Below are positions 1-6,343 of a stretch of DNA of 36,076 nucleotides, one piece after another. Positions within the stretch are counted from its first letter, which is position 1. The number at the start of each line of letters is the position of its first letter. The DNA lies in NCBI GenBank assembly GCA_949284715.1, contig CASDWH010000003.1, forward strand, positions 1 to 36,076, read 5' to 3'. Origin of the DNA: an uncultured bacterium (lineage in GTDB: Bacteria; Cyanobacteriota; Vampirovibrionia; Gastranaerophilales; Gastranaerophilaceae). The translations under genes were made by a program, and so were the position numbers. The notes under the pieces are model-generated. The model made no database searches. It was not told where the DNA came from and saw nothing but the letters and a program-made list of their open reading frames with translations.

Positions 1-150
1 GCTTGGCGCGATTCTCTTGCTCGGCGGCATTAAACGGGTCTACGGTTGCCTACTTCAATGCTTCTAGCATTTCGTAGTCAAACCTTCGCCCTCTGCCGCC
101 TCGCGCTCGAACACCGGATGATGCTTTCGCATCAGGCGTTTCATCTTAAT
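1..150 (-). pseudogene. GC-rich decayed reading frame (tentative)
   Basis: This stretch is clearly richer in G+C than the rest of the window. Read on the minus strand it gives protein-like text broken by a frame change and a stop: MKRLMRKHHPVFEREAAEGE in one frame, then FDYEMLEALK, an amber stop, then ATVDPFNAAEQENRAK running off the left edge. The pieces join into one plausible sequence only if a frameshift and a stop are ignored, so I read it as a remnant of a gene. I do not recognise the family. It could equally be non-coding GC-rich repeat DNA. It also contains a perfect GATGC/GCATC hairpin around 121-134. Confidence 0.22.
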
Positions 151-181
151 TGTTAGTACAAAAAGAAAGGAAACAAGAAGT

Positions 182-655
182 ATGAGCGGACGTGTAGAAC
201 AAATGAGGCAGGAGTTGATATCAAACGGAGTAAAACCTGAGATAGTAAACAATATGTCGGAAAAACAATTGGAAAAAGCGTGCAGAGAGCGCAATATCCA
301 AATTCAGTCAGGACTGAATAATAATGCAAACTGGGGAAATGTGGAAGATGGGTTTGAGAGAAATACTGCGGAAGTGAATGGTAAAGAATATGAACTCCGC
401 CCAATGACTGATGAAGAAAAAAATCAGTTAAGACAAACAGGAGTGGTACCGTTTGTAGGAAAAGGCGGCGCGCTTGCAAAAGCTATTTCCGAAACCCTAA
501 CCTATGGAGGGGGTGGTGCTTATATTGCACATCAGCTAGGTGTACATATAAGAGAATGGCTAAATATAAAAGAGCAGGAAAATCAATCTCAGAACTCTGA
601 AAACAGCGATGTTATTAATGAAATAGTTGATGCATTAAAGCAAAAAGAGGAATAG
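182..655 (+). CDS. Hypothetical protein, 157 aa
   Basis: I do not recognise this protein. The start is supported by a purine-rich AAAGGAAACAAGAAG just upstream. There is no signal peptide. The N-terminal 45 residues are charged and helical-looking (MSGRVEQMRQELISNGVKPE), the middle (about 62-95) reads NGKEYELRPMTDEEKNQL, and a glycine-rich patch near residue 109 (YGGGGAYIAH) precedes a helical segment and an acidic, Gln/Asn-rich tail that ends in a second helix (INEIVDALKQKEE). It lies between a GC-rich decayed stretch and the repeat/tRNA block, which suggests accessory or integrated DNA. It has its own downstream hairpin terminator. Real gene likely, function unknown. Confidence 0.6.
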   Translation: MSGRVEQMRQELISNGVKPEIVNNMSEKQLEKACRERNIQIQSGLNNNANWGNVEDGFERNTAEVNGKEYELRPMTDEEKNQLRQTGVVPFVGKGGALAKAISETLTYGGGGAYIAHQLGVHIREWLNIKEQENQSQNSENSDVINEIVDALKQKEE

Positions 656-719
656 TAAAAATAGAGGTGTTGTGATTTAAAACTTGTTAATAAAAACATC
701 GTGTATAACTGAATAATAA

Positions 720-757
720 CCGTCAGGTTAAATGATTTTTATTTAGCCTGACGGGTT
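720..757 (+). terminator. Long hairpin, probable terminator of the 157-aa gene
   Basis: A 14-bp stem (720-733 with 741-754, one G-U pair) closes a 7-nt loop. The run of T after it is weak (GTTCTTGT), so it could also be a bidirectional or processing hairpin. It separates the hypothetical gene from the repeat array. Confidence 0.55.
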
Positions 758-797
758 CTTGTACATTAATAAAAAACGATGTGTTAAACATAACTGT

Positions 798-830
798 TTG
801 ACATTTTTATTTTTATGCTAGAATTATAAT
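798..830 (+). promoter_or_regulatory. Promoter for the repeat array and tRNA-Leu
   Basis: A perfect -35 TTGACA lies at 798-803. Two -10 candidates follow: TAGAAT at 819-824, preceded by TG one base upstream (extended -10, 15-bp spacer), and a perfect TATAAT at 825-830 (21-bp spacer, long). Transcription would start within a few bases of the first repeat at 839. I see no other clear promoter before the tRNA, so the array probably forms the 5' leader of the tRNA transcript. Confidence 0.65.
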
Positions 831-862
831 ATGACTTTGCCCTTGTGGGGTTCTGCCGACGA

Positions 863-885
863 GGAGGTGACTAAATGTCACATCC
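863..885 (+). promoter_or_regulatory. Hairpin that hides the micro-ORF ribosome binding site
   Basis: GTGAC (867-871) pairs perfectly with GTCAC (877-881), leaving TAAAT with most of the ATG in the loop. Across a G-A mismatch the stem continues with GGA (863-865) against TCC (883-885), which covers the GGAGG core. The same hairpin occurs at 990-1012 and 1119-1141. It should damp initiation unless opened, for example by a trans-acting RNA, a protein or an upstream ribosome. Confidence 0.6.
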
Positions 886-931
886 GAGGAGAGGGGAGGT
901 AGACGCCTTCTTCGATGGGTGGAAAAATTGA
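875..931 (+). CDS. Micro-ORF copy 1, 18 aa
   Basis: The peptide reads MSHPRRGEVDAFFDGWKN. AGGAGGTGA at 862-870 matches the anti-Shine-Dalgarno of 16S rRNA over nine bases and lies at ideal spacing from the ATG. Relative to copies 2 and 3 three codons change near the end (D/G, G/R, K/R), without frameshift or stop. The three changes are all amino-acid changing, so they do not show purifying selection on the peptide. There are no leucine codons, which argues against a classical leucine attenuator. It may be a translated leader peptide, a regulatory decoy or a fortuitous ORF inside a structured RNA. Confidence 0.45.
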   Translation: MSHPRRGEVDAFFDGWKN

Positions 932-1001
932 CAAGTAAATACAAAAAAACAAACATAATGTGCTTGCCCTTGTGGCACTCTGCCGACGAGGAGGTGACTA
1001 A

Positions 1002-1058
1002 ATGTCACATCCGAGGAGAGGGGAGGTAGACGCCTTCTTCGGTAGGTGGAGAAATTGA
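1002..1058 (+). CDS. Micro-ORF copy 2, 18 aa
   Basis: The peptide reads MSHPRRGEVDAFFGRWRN: basic, with a cluster of aromatic residues at the C-terminus (FFGRW). The same nine-base Shine-Dalgarno AGGAGGTGA precedes it at the same spacing. It is not hydrophobic enough to resemble the usual type I toxin peptides. It is too short for family recognition. Confidence 0.45.
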   Translation: MSHPRRGEVDAFFGRWRN

Positions 1059-1130
1059 CAAATAAATAAAAAAACAAACAAACAAAACATGCTTGTCCTT
1101 GTGGCACTCTGCCGACGAGGAGGTGACTAA

Positions 1131-1187
1131 ATGTCACATCCGAGGAGAGGGGAGGTAGACGCCTTCTTCGGTAGGTGGAGAAATTGA
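1131..1187 (+). CDS. Micro-ORF copy 3, 18 aa
   Basis: Identical in sequence to copy 2 (MSHPRRGEVDAFFGRWRN) with the same ribosome binding site. Its stop codon lies 36 bases before the tRNA 5' end, so a ribosome terminating here would sit close to the RNase P cleavage site of the tRNA precursor, if the array and tRNA share one transcript. Confidence 0.45.
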   Translation: MSHPRRGEVDAFFGRWRN

Positions 1188-1223
1188 CAAATAAATAAAA
1201 AAACAAACAAACAAAACATGCTT

Positions 1224-1310
1224 GCCCTTGTGGCGGAATCGGTAGACGCGTTGGACTTAAAATCCAATTGAGGCTCAACCTCAGTGCCAGTTCAAGTCTG
1301 GCCAAGGGCA
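1224..1310 (+). tRNA. tRNA-Leu (UAA)
   Basis: A complete 87-nt class II tRNA. The acceptor stem is GCCCTTG (1224-1230) with CAAGGGC (1303-1309) and A as discriminator. The anticodon stem TTGGA/TCCAA encloses loop CTTAAAA with anticodon TAA, reading UUA. A long variable arm (TGAGG/CCTCA) and T arm (CCAG TTCAAGT CTGG) follow. The 3' CCA is not encoded. There is no group I intron, although tRNA-Leu(UAA) of many photosynthetic cyanobacteria and plastids carries one. It follows the three repeats without any gap and is followed by a strong terminator. Confidence 0.97.
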
Positions 1311-1323
1311 GTTATTACAGAAG

Positions 1324-1352
1324 GCGATTTGCAAATGCAAATCGCTTTTTTT
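1324..1352 (+). terminator. Rho-independent terminator after tRNA-Leu
   Basis: A perfect 9-bp stem GCGATTTGC/GCAAATCGC (1324-1332 and 1337-1345) with a 4-nt loop is followed by seven T residues. It closes the promoter-array-tRNA transcription unit 13 bases after the tRNA. Confidence 0.92.
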
Positions 1353-1382
1353 ATTTTGTATTTTAATTACTCTATTTTAGTG

Positions 1383-1388
1383 TATAAT
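1383..1388 (+). promoter_or_regulatory. TATAAT -10 box, likely leaderless transcript
   Basis: A perfect TATAAT ends 12 bases before the ATG at 1401. Transcription would begin about 5-7 bases before the start codon or at it, and no Shine-Dalgarno is visible, so the mRNA is probably leaderless or nearly so. No good -35 is seen. Confidence 0.5.
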
Positions 1389-1400
1389 ACTATTGAATCT

Positions 1401-2795
1401 ATGAGTAACGTAACAGTAAAAACACCAAATGTTTCAGGGCTTTTTTACCCTTCTGATATGAATGAGCTATCGAGCTTAATCAAGAAGTTTGCGAGCGGCA
1501 AGGAGGCATTGTATAAATCTAATGCTGTAATTGTACCACATGCGGGATATCAATTTTCCGGACATGCAATGAATTATGGATTTGAACATTTAAAATTTAG
1601 AGAAAATGTTTTTATTATTGCACCTTCGCACCATTATGATTTTCAAGGGTTTGCGCTGCCGGAGTATGACAAATTTGAAACTCCGTTCGGGAGTATGGAA
1701 GTAAATCGAGGGTTTGTACAGGAGATTCAGGATGAGTTCGGGTGTTATGTTAACAATACTCCATTTGAGGAAGAGCATTCAATAGAAGTTCAGATACCGT
1801 TTATTCAATATTATACAAATAATACGAAGATAATTAATGCGGCAAATTTGCTTAAGGGGCTTCACAGGGTTCGTATTATACCAGTATTAGTGGGAAAAAG
1901 TTCAGCAGATGAGATTACGGCGCTTATAGAAAAATTTTGGGATAGGGCTTGTTTTGTTATATCGTCGGATTTAAGCCATTATCATCCGGATAATGTTGCG
2001 CGCCAGACTGATAATTATACTGCGTGGATGATAGAGAGCGGACATATTGAGAAATTTGTTTCAGAGCAGGCTTGCGGGGGGATTGGTGTTTGCGCATTAA
2101 CCGGGTTTGCCCGCAGCCGCGGATTCAGTATGATACGTCTTGAGATGTATAATTCAGGAGATATATCCGGGGATAAGACAAAAGTTGTTGGTTATGGTTC
2201 TTGGATGCTTTATGAGGGGAAAAAGACGGAATATATAAGCCGGTTTTATTCTGATTATTTAATAGATGAGTGTAAGAAAAGTATTATAAAAGGTTTTGAG
2301 GGGCAAAAGTATGTTGCCGAATATCCTCCGGCAGTTTTACAGCAGTATGGAGCGTCATTTGTAACATTGGAGATTACTGGGCATTTACGCGGGTGTATAG
2401 GTTCAATTTATTCGGACAAACCCTTGATTAATGATATTACTGCTAATGCTCAGTCTGCTGCTTTTTTTGACCCTCGTTTTGAGCCGTTGAGGCCTGAGGA
2501 GTATAACGATTTAAATATTTCTATATCAATATTATCTGAGCCGGAGCAGATTATTTTTAAAGATGAGCAAGATTTATTATCAAAGATATACCCTTACGGG
2601 ATAATCCTAATGGATAAAGGCAAGCGCGGGGTTTATTTGCCTGTAGTATGGGAGCAGCTTCCTGATAGAAAGTTATTCTGGAATTCTTTAAAAGAGAAGG
2701 CCGGATTTTATAAAGACTATTTTTCAAAGAGTATGGAAGTATACAAATTTAGTACGGAATATATTACTACAATTCCGGCTTATGAGGATGAGTAA
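1401..2795 (+). CDS. Memo-AMMECR1 fusion protein (AmmeMemoRadiSam system B+A)
   Basis: The 464-aa protein fuses two families. Residues 1-280 are a Memo domain (VSGLFYPSD at 11, PHAGY at 46-50, APSHHYDF at 74-81, EEEH at 123-126, SSDLSHYH at 188-195, ACGGIGVCAL at 224). H47, H77/H78 and C225 or C231 are the likely counterparts of the His-His-Cys metal site of human MEMO1. Residues from about 288 to the end are an AMMECR1 domain with its hallmark LRGCIG at 329-334 and DPRFEPL. In many prokaryotes these two families occur with a radical SAM partner; none is adjacent here. Biochemical role is unsettled. The start was set at 1401, where family homology begins; the frame stays open further upstream, but that part overlaps the terminator and the tRNA. 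Confidence 0.93.
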   Translation: MSNVTVKTPNVSGLFYPSDMNELSSLIKKFASGKEALYKSNAVIVPHAGYQFSGHAMNYGFEHLKFRENVFIIAPSHHYDFQGFALPEYDKFETPFGSMEVNRGFVQEIQDEFGCYVNNTPFEEEHSIEVQIPFIQYYTNNTKIINAANLLKGLHRVRIIPVLVGKSSADEITALIEKFWDRACFVISSDLSHYHPDNVARQTDNYTAWMIESGHIEKFVSEQACGGIGVCALTGFARSRGFSMIRLEMYNSGDISGDKTKVVGYGSWMLYEGKKTEYISRFYSDYLIDECKKSIIKGFEGQKYVAEYPPAVLQQYGASFVTLEITGHLRGCIGSIYSDKPLINDITANAQSAAFFDPRFEPLRPEEYNDLNISISILSEPEQIIFKDEQDLLSKIYPYGIILMDKGKRGVYLPVVWEQLPDRKLFWNSLKEKAGFYKDYFSKSMEVYKFSTEYITTIPAYEDE

Positions 2796-2801
2796 GTGTT
2801 T

Positions 2802-3638
2802 TTAAGCACAGATTTCATATAGTTTTTGGAAAATCTTATCAGTGATAACTTTAATATATTCTTTATCAACCATGCCATTAATAACACAATCAGCAATCTG
2901 ATAAGTAGGCCTAATGTATCTTTGGGCGGTAGCGTTTACATCGGCAAATTGCATATCCGCGGCGGCACCTGTTTTACCGCGGGTTACAGCGCGTTTATAC
3001 CAGCGTTCTTTAATTACATCAATGGGTGTAAATACGTACACTTTAATATCAAGAATATCGCGGACATCTTCATTTAAAACATAAAGACCTTCCGTTAGGA
3101 TAACTTTTGCCGGTTTTTTGACCTCGCCGTTTGGATCAGAAACGCAAGTTTTAAAATCATATTTTGGTGAAACAACTGTTTTTCCTTCTTTAAGTAGGGC
3201 CATATGCTGTTTCATTAACGCTAAATCTATGGCATCAGGGGTATCAAAGCTAAAACCTGTTTTAAAGAGTTCTTCATAGCTGCCGGCTTCAATAAGTTCT
3301 TTAGATGTATCTTTATAGTAGTCATCGCAGCGGATAACTGTATAGATTCCTTCGCGTTTATCTCTAATGCAGGCAGCAATTGTATTGTCAACGAACACTG
3401 TTTTACCGGAGGCGCTTTCGCCTGTTATGCCGATTAGAAAAGTTTTTTTCTTTTCCTGAACAACTTTTCTTGCGATATTCATAATAAAATTGTCGGATAT
3501 TTTGAGAAAAAGCGGTTGTTTTTCTTTTTTGTCTTCTTTGATAATTTCTTTAAGGGCGTCTACTATATTGGAAATCAGTTCCATATCAAGCCTTGAAGAA
3601 TAGAAATTGTAATTTGTCAGTTCAAACGTTTCCATCAT
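2802..3638 (-). CDS. Uridine kinase/phosphoribulokinase-family P-loop kinase
   Basis: A 278-aa protein with a Walker A motif GESASGKT at 73-80 after a hydrophobic strand, DDYY at 105-108, FDTPDAID near 150 and SPKYDF near 178, the order found in uridine kinases and related phosphotransferases. It probably phosphorylates a nucleoside or a small sugar alcohol using ATP or GTP in the cytoplasm. About 65 residues precede the P-loop strand, longer than in typical Udk, so substrate may differ. It ends 6 bases from the convergent Memo-AMMECR1 gene, with no hairpin between. The start (MMETFEL) is the first of two adjacent ATG codons; the ribosome binding site is weak (GGAAG). Confidence 0.85.
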   Translation of the reverse strand: MMETFELTNYNFYSSRLDMELISNIVDALKEIIKEDKKEKQPLFLKISDNFIMNIARKVVQEKKKTFLIGITGESASGKTVFVDNTIAACIRDKREGIYTVIRCDDYYKDTSKELIEAGSYEELFKTGFSFDTPDAIDLALMKQHMALLKEGKTVVSPKYDFKTCVSDPNGEVKKPAKVILTEGLYVLNEDVRDILDIKVYVFTPIDVIKERWYKRAVTRGKTGAAADMQFADVNATAQRYIRPTYQIADCVINGMVDKEYIKVITDKIFQKLYEICA

Positions 3639-3790
3639 TAAATCAGTACTTCCATTACTACTTGTATATATTCTATAGTAAACTATTTCAAAAAGCTTGT
3701 AAATGTATATTTTTGTAAAAACAAATTTATTGGAATAACTGTACTAAAAACACTAAATCAGAGGCGAAAAAAACTAATTTATAAAGGAGG

Positions 3791-3814
3791 AAAAACGGGA
3801 AGGAACCCGTTTTT
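3791..3814 (-). terminator. Palindromic terminator
   Basis: AAAAACGGG and CCCGTTTTT (3791-3799, 3806-3814) form a 9-bp stem with 6-nt loop. It is symmetric and would end transcription on either strand; on the minus strand it lies 20 bases beyond the stop of the 70-aa gene. Confidence 0.85.
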
Positions 3815-3834
3815 AGCGGGGAGAAAGTTTTTCG

Positions 3835-4047
3835 CTATCTCCCGGCTTTAATGAGATTAACAATCGCAACAGTGCAAAGCATTGCGGATGTTAAAAGTAC
3901 AGCAAGTGCTGATTTTTGATTTGGAACAACATCACCAGTATATTTGTGAGTTGAAGCAAATTGAGTATTTGTATTTTGTTGTTTTGAATTTTGTGGTGTA
4001 TACCTTGGAGTTGTAAGTCCAAAGCTCACCGGTGATACGGTTGCCAT
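3835..4047 (-). CDS. Small membrane protein with N-terminal VSFG motif, 70 aa
   Basis: The protein starts MATVSPVSFGLTTPRYTP, continues with a Gln/Asn/Thr-rich polar linker, and ends in one hydrophobic helix (about residues 46-66, SALAVLLTSAMLCTVAIV) followed by a short basic tail. AGGAG lies eight to nine bases before the ATG. It has its own terminator and stands alone. The PVSFG motif near the N-terminus recurs in related form in two other small proteins of this window (PQFKG and SQFEG), which suggests a shared lineage-specific signal. No enzymatic motif. Function unknown. Confidence 0.8.
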   Translation of the reverse strand: MATVSPVSFGLTTPRYTPQNSKQQNTNTQFASTHKYTGDVVPNQKSALAVLLTSAMLCTVAIVNLIKAGR

Positions 4048-4189
4048 AATATATTTCTCCTACACTTAGACCTCTGACCCATGCATTATACATCAAAGTG
4101 TAATTTTTTGCAATACTTATATTGGCAAAATTTTAAGTTTTTTAATATTTTGAGCTAAAAAGGCGTTATATAAGTATTATATCCTGATT

Positions 4190-4470
4190 CACTGTTGAAA
4201 CCTTCTCTGCTCCCCCGCCCCATTTTTTATTGTACCCTGCATTAATCCCCCGCCCCAACTCGGGGCGGGGGAAGGGGTGGGGAACGGTTTTAGAGTCAAA
4301 ATCAAGGACAGTCCCCCATCCTGTCCTTCCCCAAGTCGGGGAAGGAATTATATTATTGAATCTCCGCCCCAATTAGGTGTGGGAAAAGGGTGGAGAGTGG
4401 TTTTTCGTAGTGCGACCCCCAAAGATTGTCCCCCATCCTGCTCATCCCCAATCCGGGGAAGGAGTGTAGT
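4190..4470. repeat. Block of GC-rich palindromic (REP-like) repeats
   Basis: The 480-base gap between small genes holds several GC-rich inverted repeats sharing a core CCCCAA(N)TC(C)GGGG: 4247-4271 (10-bp stem, loop AACTC), 4324-4346 (9-bp stem, loop AAGTC) and 4445-4459. A longer direct repeat links the last two: GTCCCCCATCCTG occurs at about 4311 and 4429, each followed by the palindrome and GGGGAAGGA. CTCCCCCGCCCC also appears at 4210. Bases 4241-4259 recur exactly at 35869-35887 and GGAAGGAGTGT (4457-4467) recurs at 35854-35864. This resembles a dispersed non-coding repeat family, and the open frames across it are not convincing genes. Confidence 0.8.
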
Positions 4471-4528
4471 TGTTGATTTTCTGTGCAATAAATTGCACCC
4501 TGCTCTGCCGGTGAAGGAGCTTTACAAA

Positions 4529-4768
4529 TTATTTTATAAATAAAAAATTTCTTTTAGGCTTGCTTAAATTTACCTCAGGGGGTGTAACACTTTTGGTTGA
4601 AATATTCATTTTTGCAAGCGTGAAATGTCCTTTAAGATTTGTTTGCTCGTTTTCTTCCAACGCTGTCAGGTGTTTCCCTAAATCATACCGGCTGTTATAG
4701 AACACGGGAAAATCGTTTCCTGCCGCATGTAAAATATCATTAATATTTGCTGCGTTTTTATCTTCCAT
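4529..4768 (-). CDS. Hypothetical small protein, 79 aa
   Basis: The protein (MEDKNAANINDILHAAGNDF...) has no signal peptide or membrane helix. A weak AGGAT lies about ten bases before the ATG. It is bounded by the GC-rich repeats on one side and the efflux channel gene on the other. Base composition matches the genes around it rather than the GC-rich repeats. I do not recognise it; it may be a real lineage-specific gene or a chance frame. Confidence 0.42.
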   Translation of the reverse strand: MEDKNAANINDILHAAGNDFPVFYNSRYDLGKHLTALEENEQTNLKGHFTLAKMNISTKSVTPPEVNLSKPKRNFLFIK

Positions 4769-4839
4769 AAAAGGGGCTATCCTATTTAAATCTCCGTTTA
4801 AATATTGTAATATAAGAGAATTAAATTACAAGTTTTATC

Positions 4840-6285
4840 TTATAAACTCGTGCCGGTTGCTTTATAAAGCGAAATATAATCTACCCATAATTCGCAATTA
4901 TTGTCCACAATTAATTTATTCACATCAAGCAGATTTTCTCTCATCTGGTTTAAATCCAGCTTAGACATGACCCCTGTCTGATATTTAAGTTCTGCAAGTT
5001 TGTAATCCTGAATCTCCAGTTTAAGGATTTTTGTATTATCGTCAAATTTTTTCCGGTCATTCTTTATTGAAACCATTGAATCATTTATTTCCTGTATTGC
5101 TACAAGATTTGTTTTCTCGTAGTTTTTTAAAACTCTTTCATATTCGGCTTTTTTCATCTTAAGGTTTGCAATTTTCCTTCCGCCGGTAAACAGGTTTGCC
5201 ATAATCCCGCCGCTTAATCCCCAGATTAAGTTATTTGTAGTAAATAAGCTGCCTAAATCAGAGGCATTGAATAACCCGAATCCTCCGATATTTATTGCTG
5301 GTAGAAATTCTTTTCTTGCAACTCGTACATCAATTCCCGATTTTTCAACCATTTTCTCTGCCTTCATAAAATCCGGACGTTTGGTAATTATCACTGACGG
5401 AATTTCATCCGGAATAGTACCTGCAAATTTTATATCTGAATATTTAGCACGCTCAAATGTTTCTGCTTTATCAGAGCTTTCGCCGATAAGTACGGCTAGC
5501 CGGTTTAACAGCATAGAACGGTTTTTCTTTAAATCTGTTAGCTCAGACTGCCCTGCAACGTAGGATTTATGTGCTTTAACCAGATCTGATGTTGATACGA
5601 TGCCTTCTTCATTAGAGATTTGCATTAACTCAAAAATTTCTTTTCGTAATTCTACAATTTCTTCTTGAATATCAATAACTTCATCCAGTTTAACAATATT
5701 TAAATATACACTGGCAACAGTTGCTGCAACGCTTATGTACGCAGCCCTTTCGTCGATGATGGAAGCTTCATATAGTTTTTTTGAAGATTTTGTTTTGTCG
5801 TGATTTTTTAGAAACAGGTCTGCTTCGTAGTTAACAAGAATCGGCAGACCGAAAAACCATCCGTCATAAGGCCCGAGCATGTCGCTCTGGGTGTATGCGG
5901 GTAAAAATCCGGCATTTACTGTTGGTAATTCTCCCGCAAGCTGGGCGCGCGCGGCCTGATAATATTCATCTACTGCAATTGTTGCCATTTGTGCATCTTT
6001 ATTATTAACTATGGCTTTTAAAATATAGCTGTTTAAGTATTCATCATTAAATTGTTCAAACCAGGGCATGTTTATATAATCAAGTTTATTTTTTGCCTGT
6101 TTGATTTTCTTTGCTTCTTTTTCCGCTTTTTTTAATGCACGTTTTTCTGCGCGCGTCGTTTTGTGCTGCTGTCCGTTTTCTGTAGCTTCAATCTGTGCTT
6201 TTTCTACTTTTTGTGCAGCAATTACGGGTACGGTATTTGCGTAAAAACATGATAATATTATTAAACCAGCTATAACTCTTTTCAT
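4840..6285 (-). CDS. TolC-family outer membrane efflux protein
   Basis: A 481-aa protein beginning with a signal peptide (MKRVIAGLIILSCFYANTVPVIAA, cleavage likely near residue 24), a Lys/Glu-rich helical stretch at 30-68, and two long helical repeats typical of the outer membrane efflux (OEP) fold, with NAGFLPAYTQ near 120 and the second half starting with PDEIPSVIITKRPDF near 300. The protein would form a trimeric channel through the outer membrane and periplasm. There is no lipobox cysteine. AAAGGA lies seven bases before the ATG. It is divergent from a MarR regulator and HlyD-type adaptor, across a palindrome likely to be the regulator's operator, so it should be the exit duct of that system. 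Confidence 0.92.
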   Translation of the reverse strand: MKRVIAGLIILSCFYANTVPVIAAQKVEKAQIEATENGQQHKTTRAEKRALKKAEKEAKKIKQAKNKLDYINMPWFEQFNDEYLNSYILKAIVNNKDAQMATIAVDEYYQAARAQLAGELPTVNAGFLPAYTQSDMLGPYDGWFFGLPILVNYEADLFLKNHDKTKSSKKLYEASIIDERAAYISVAATVASVYLNIVKLDEVIDIQEEIVELRKEIFELMQISNEEGIVSTSDLVKAHKSYVAGQSELTDLKKNRSMLLNRLAVLIGESSDKAETFERAKYSDIKFAGTIPDEIPSVIITKRPDFMKAEKMVEKSGIDVRVARKEFLPAINIGGFGLFNASDLGSLFTTNNLIWGLSGGIMANLFTGGRKIANLKMKKAEYERVLKNYEKTNLVAIQEINDSMVSIKNDRKKFDDNTKILKLEIQDYKLAELKYQTGVMSKLDLNQMRENLLDVNKLIVDNNCELWVDYISLYKATGTSL

Positions 6286-6343
6286 TTTTATTCCTTTAAA
6301 AAAAATATACTTGCATTTATTTCAAAAGAATGATACCATAAAT

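Larger units (their letters stand above)
839..1223 (+). repeat. Three tandem 127-129 bp repeats abutting tRNA-Leu
   Basis: Copies start at 839, 966 and 1095; the fourth unit start, 1224, is the first base of tRNA-Leu. Copies 2 and 3 are identical except for one base near the start (GCCC versus GTCC); copy 1 differs at a few positions, but a core of about 63 bases (852-914) is identical in all three. Each copy begins with GCCCTTGTGG(C), the 5' end of the tRNA (GTCC in copy 3), carries TCTGCCGACGAGG that can pair with CCTTCTTCGGTAGG downstream (copies 2 and 3; wobble-retaining in copy 1), a hairpin over a Shine-Dalgarno, an 18-codon ORF, GGTAGACGC as in the tRNA D-arm, and an A-rich tail (AAACAAACAAAC) ending ATGCTT. 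Confidence 0.93.

Noticed and set aside
875-1187. Type I toxin or leucine-biosynthesis leader peptide
   Set aside because: The peptide is basic and polar rather than a hydrophobic helix, and it has no leucine codons.
839-1223. CRISPR array or known riboswitch
   Set aside because: Units are contiguous with no unique spacers and copies 2 and 3 are nearly identical; no riboswitch consensus I know (guanidine, ZTP, fluoride, c-di-GMP, T-box) fits.
839-1223. Duplicated tRNA pseudogenes
   Set aside because: Only the acceptor 5' strand and part of the D-arm are shared; anticodon, variable and T arms are missing in all copies.
871-1305. Long minus-strand open frame across the repeats and tRNA (144 codons with internal peptide repeats)
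   Set aside because: It is antisense to a tRNA and merely reflects the tandem repeats staying in phase; no ribosome binding site, composition unlike protein.
1224-1310. Group I intron expected in a cyanobacterial-type tRNA-Leu(UAA)
   Set aside because: The anticodon loop is continuous and the tRNA is complete, so there is no intron.
4166-4543. Open frames on both strands across the GC-rich repeats
   Set aside because: They consist of low-complexity Pro/Gly/Ser-rich text imposed by the palindromes; no start signals.
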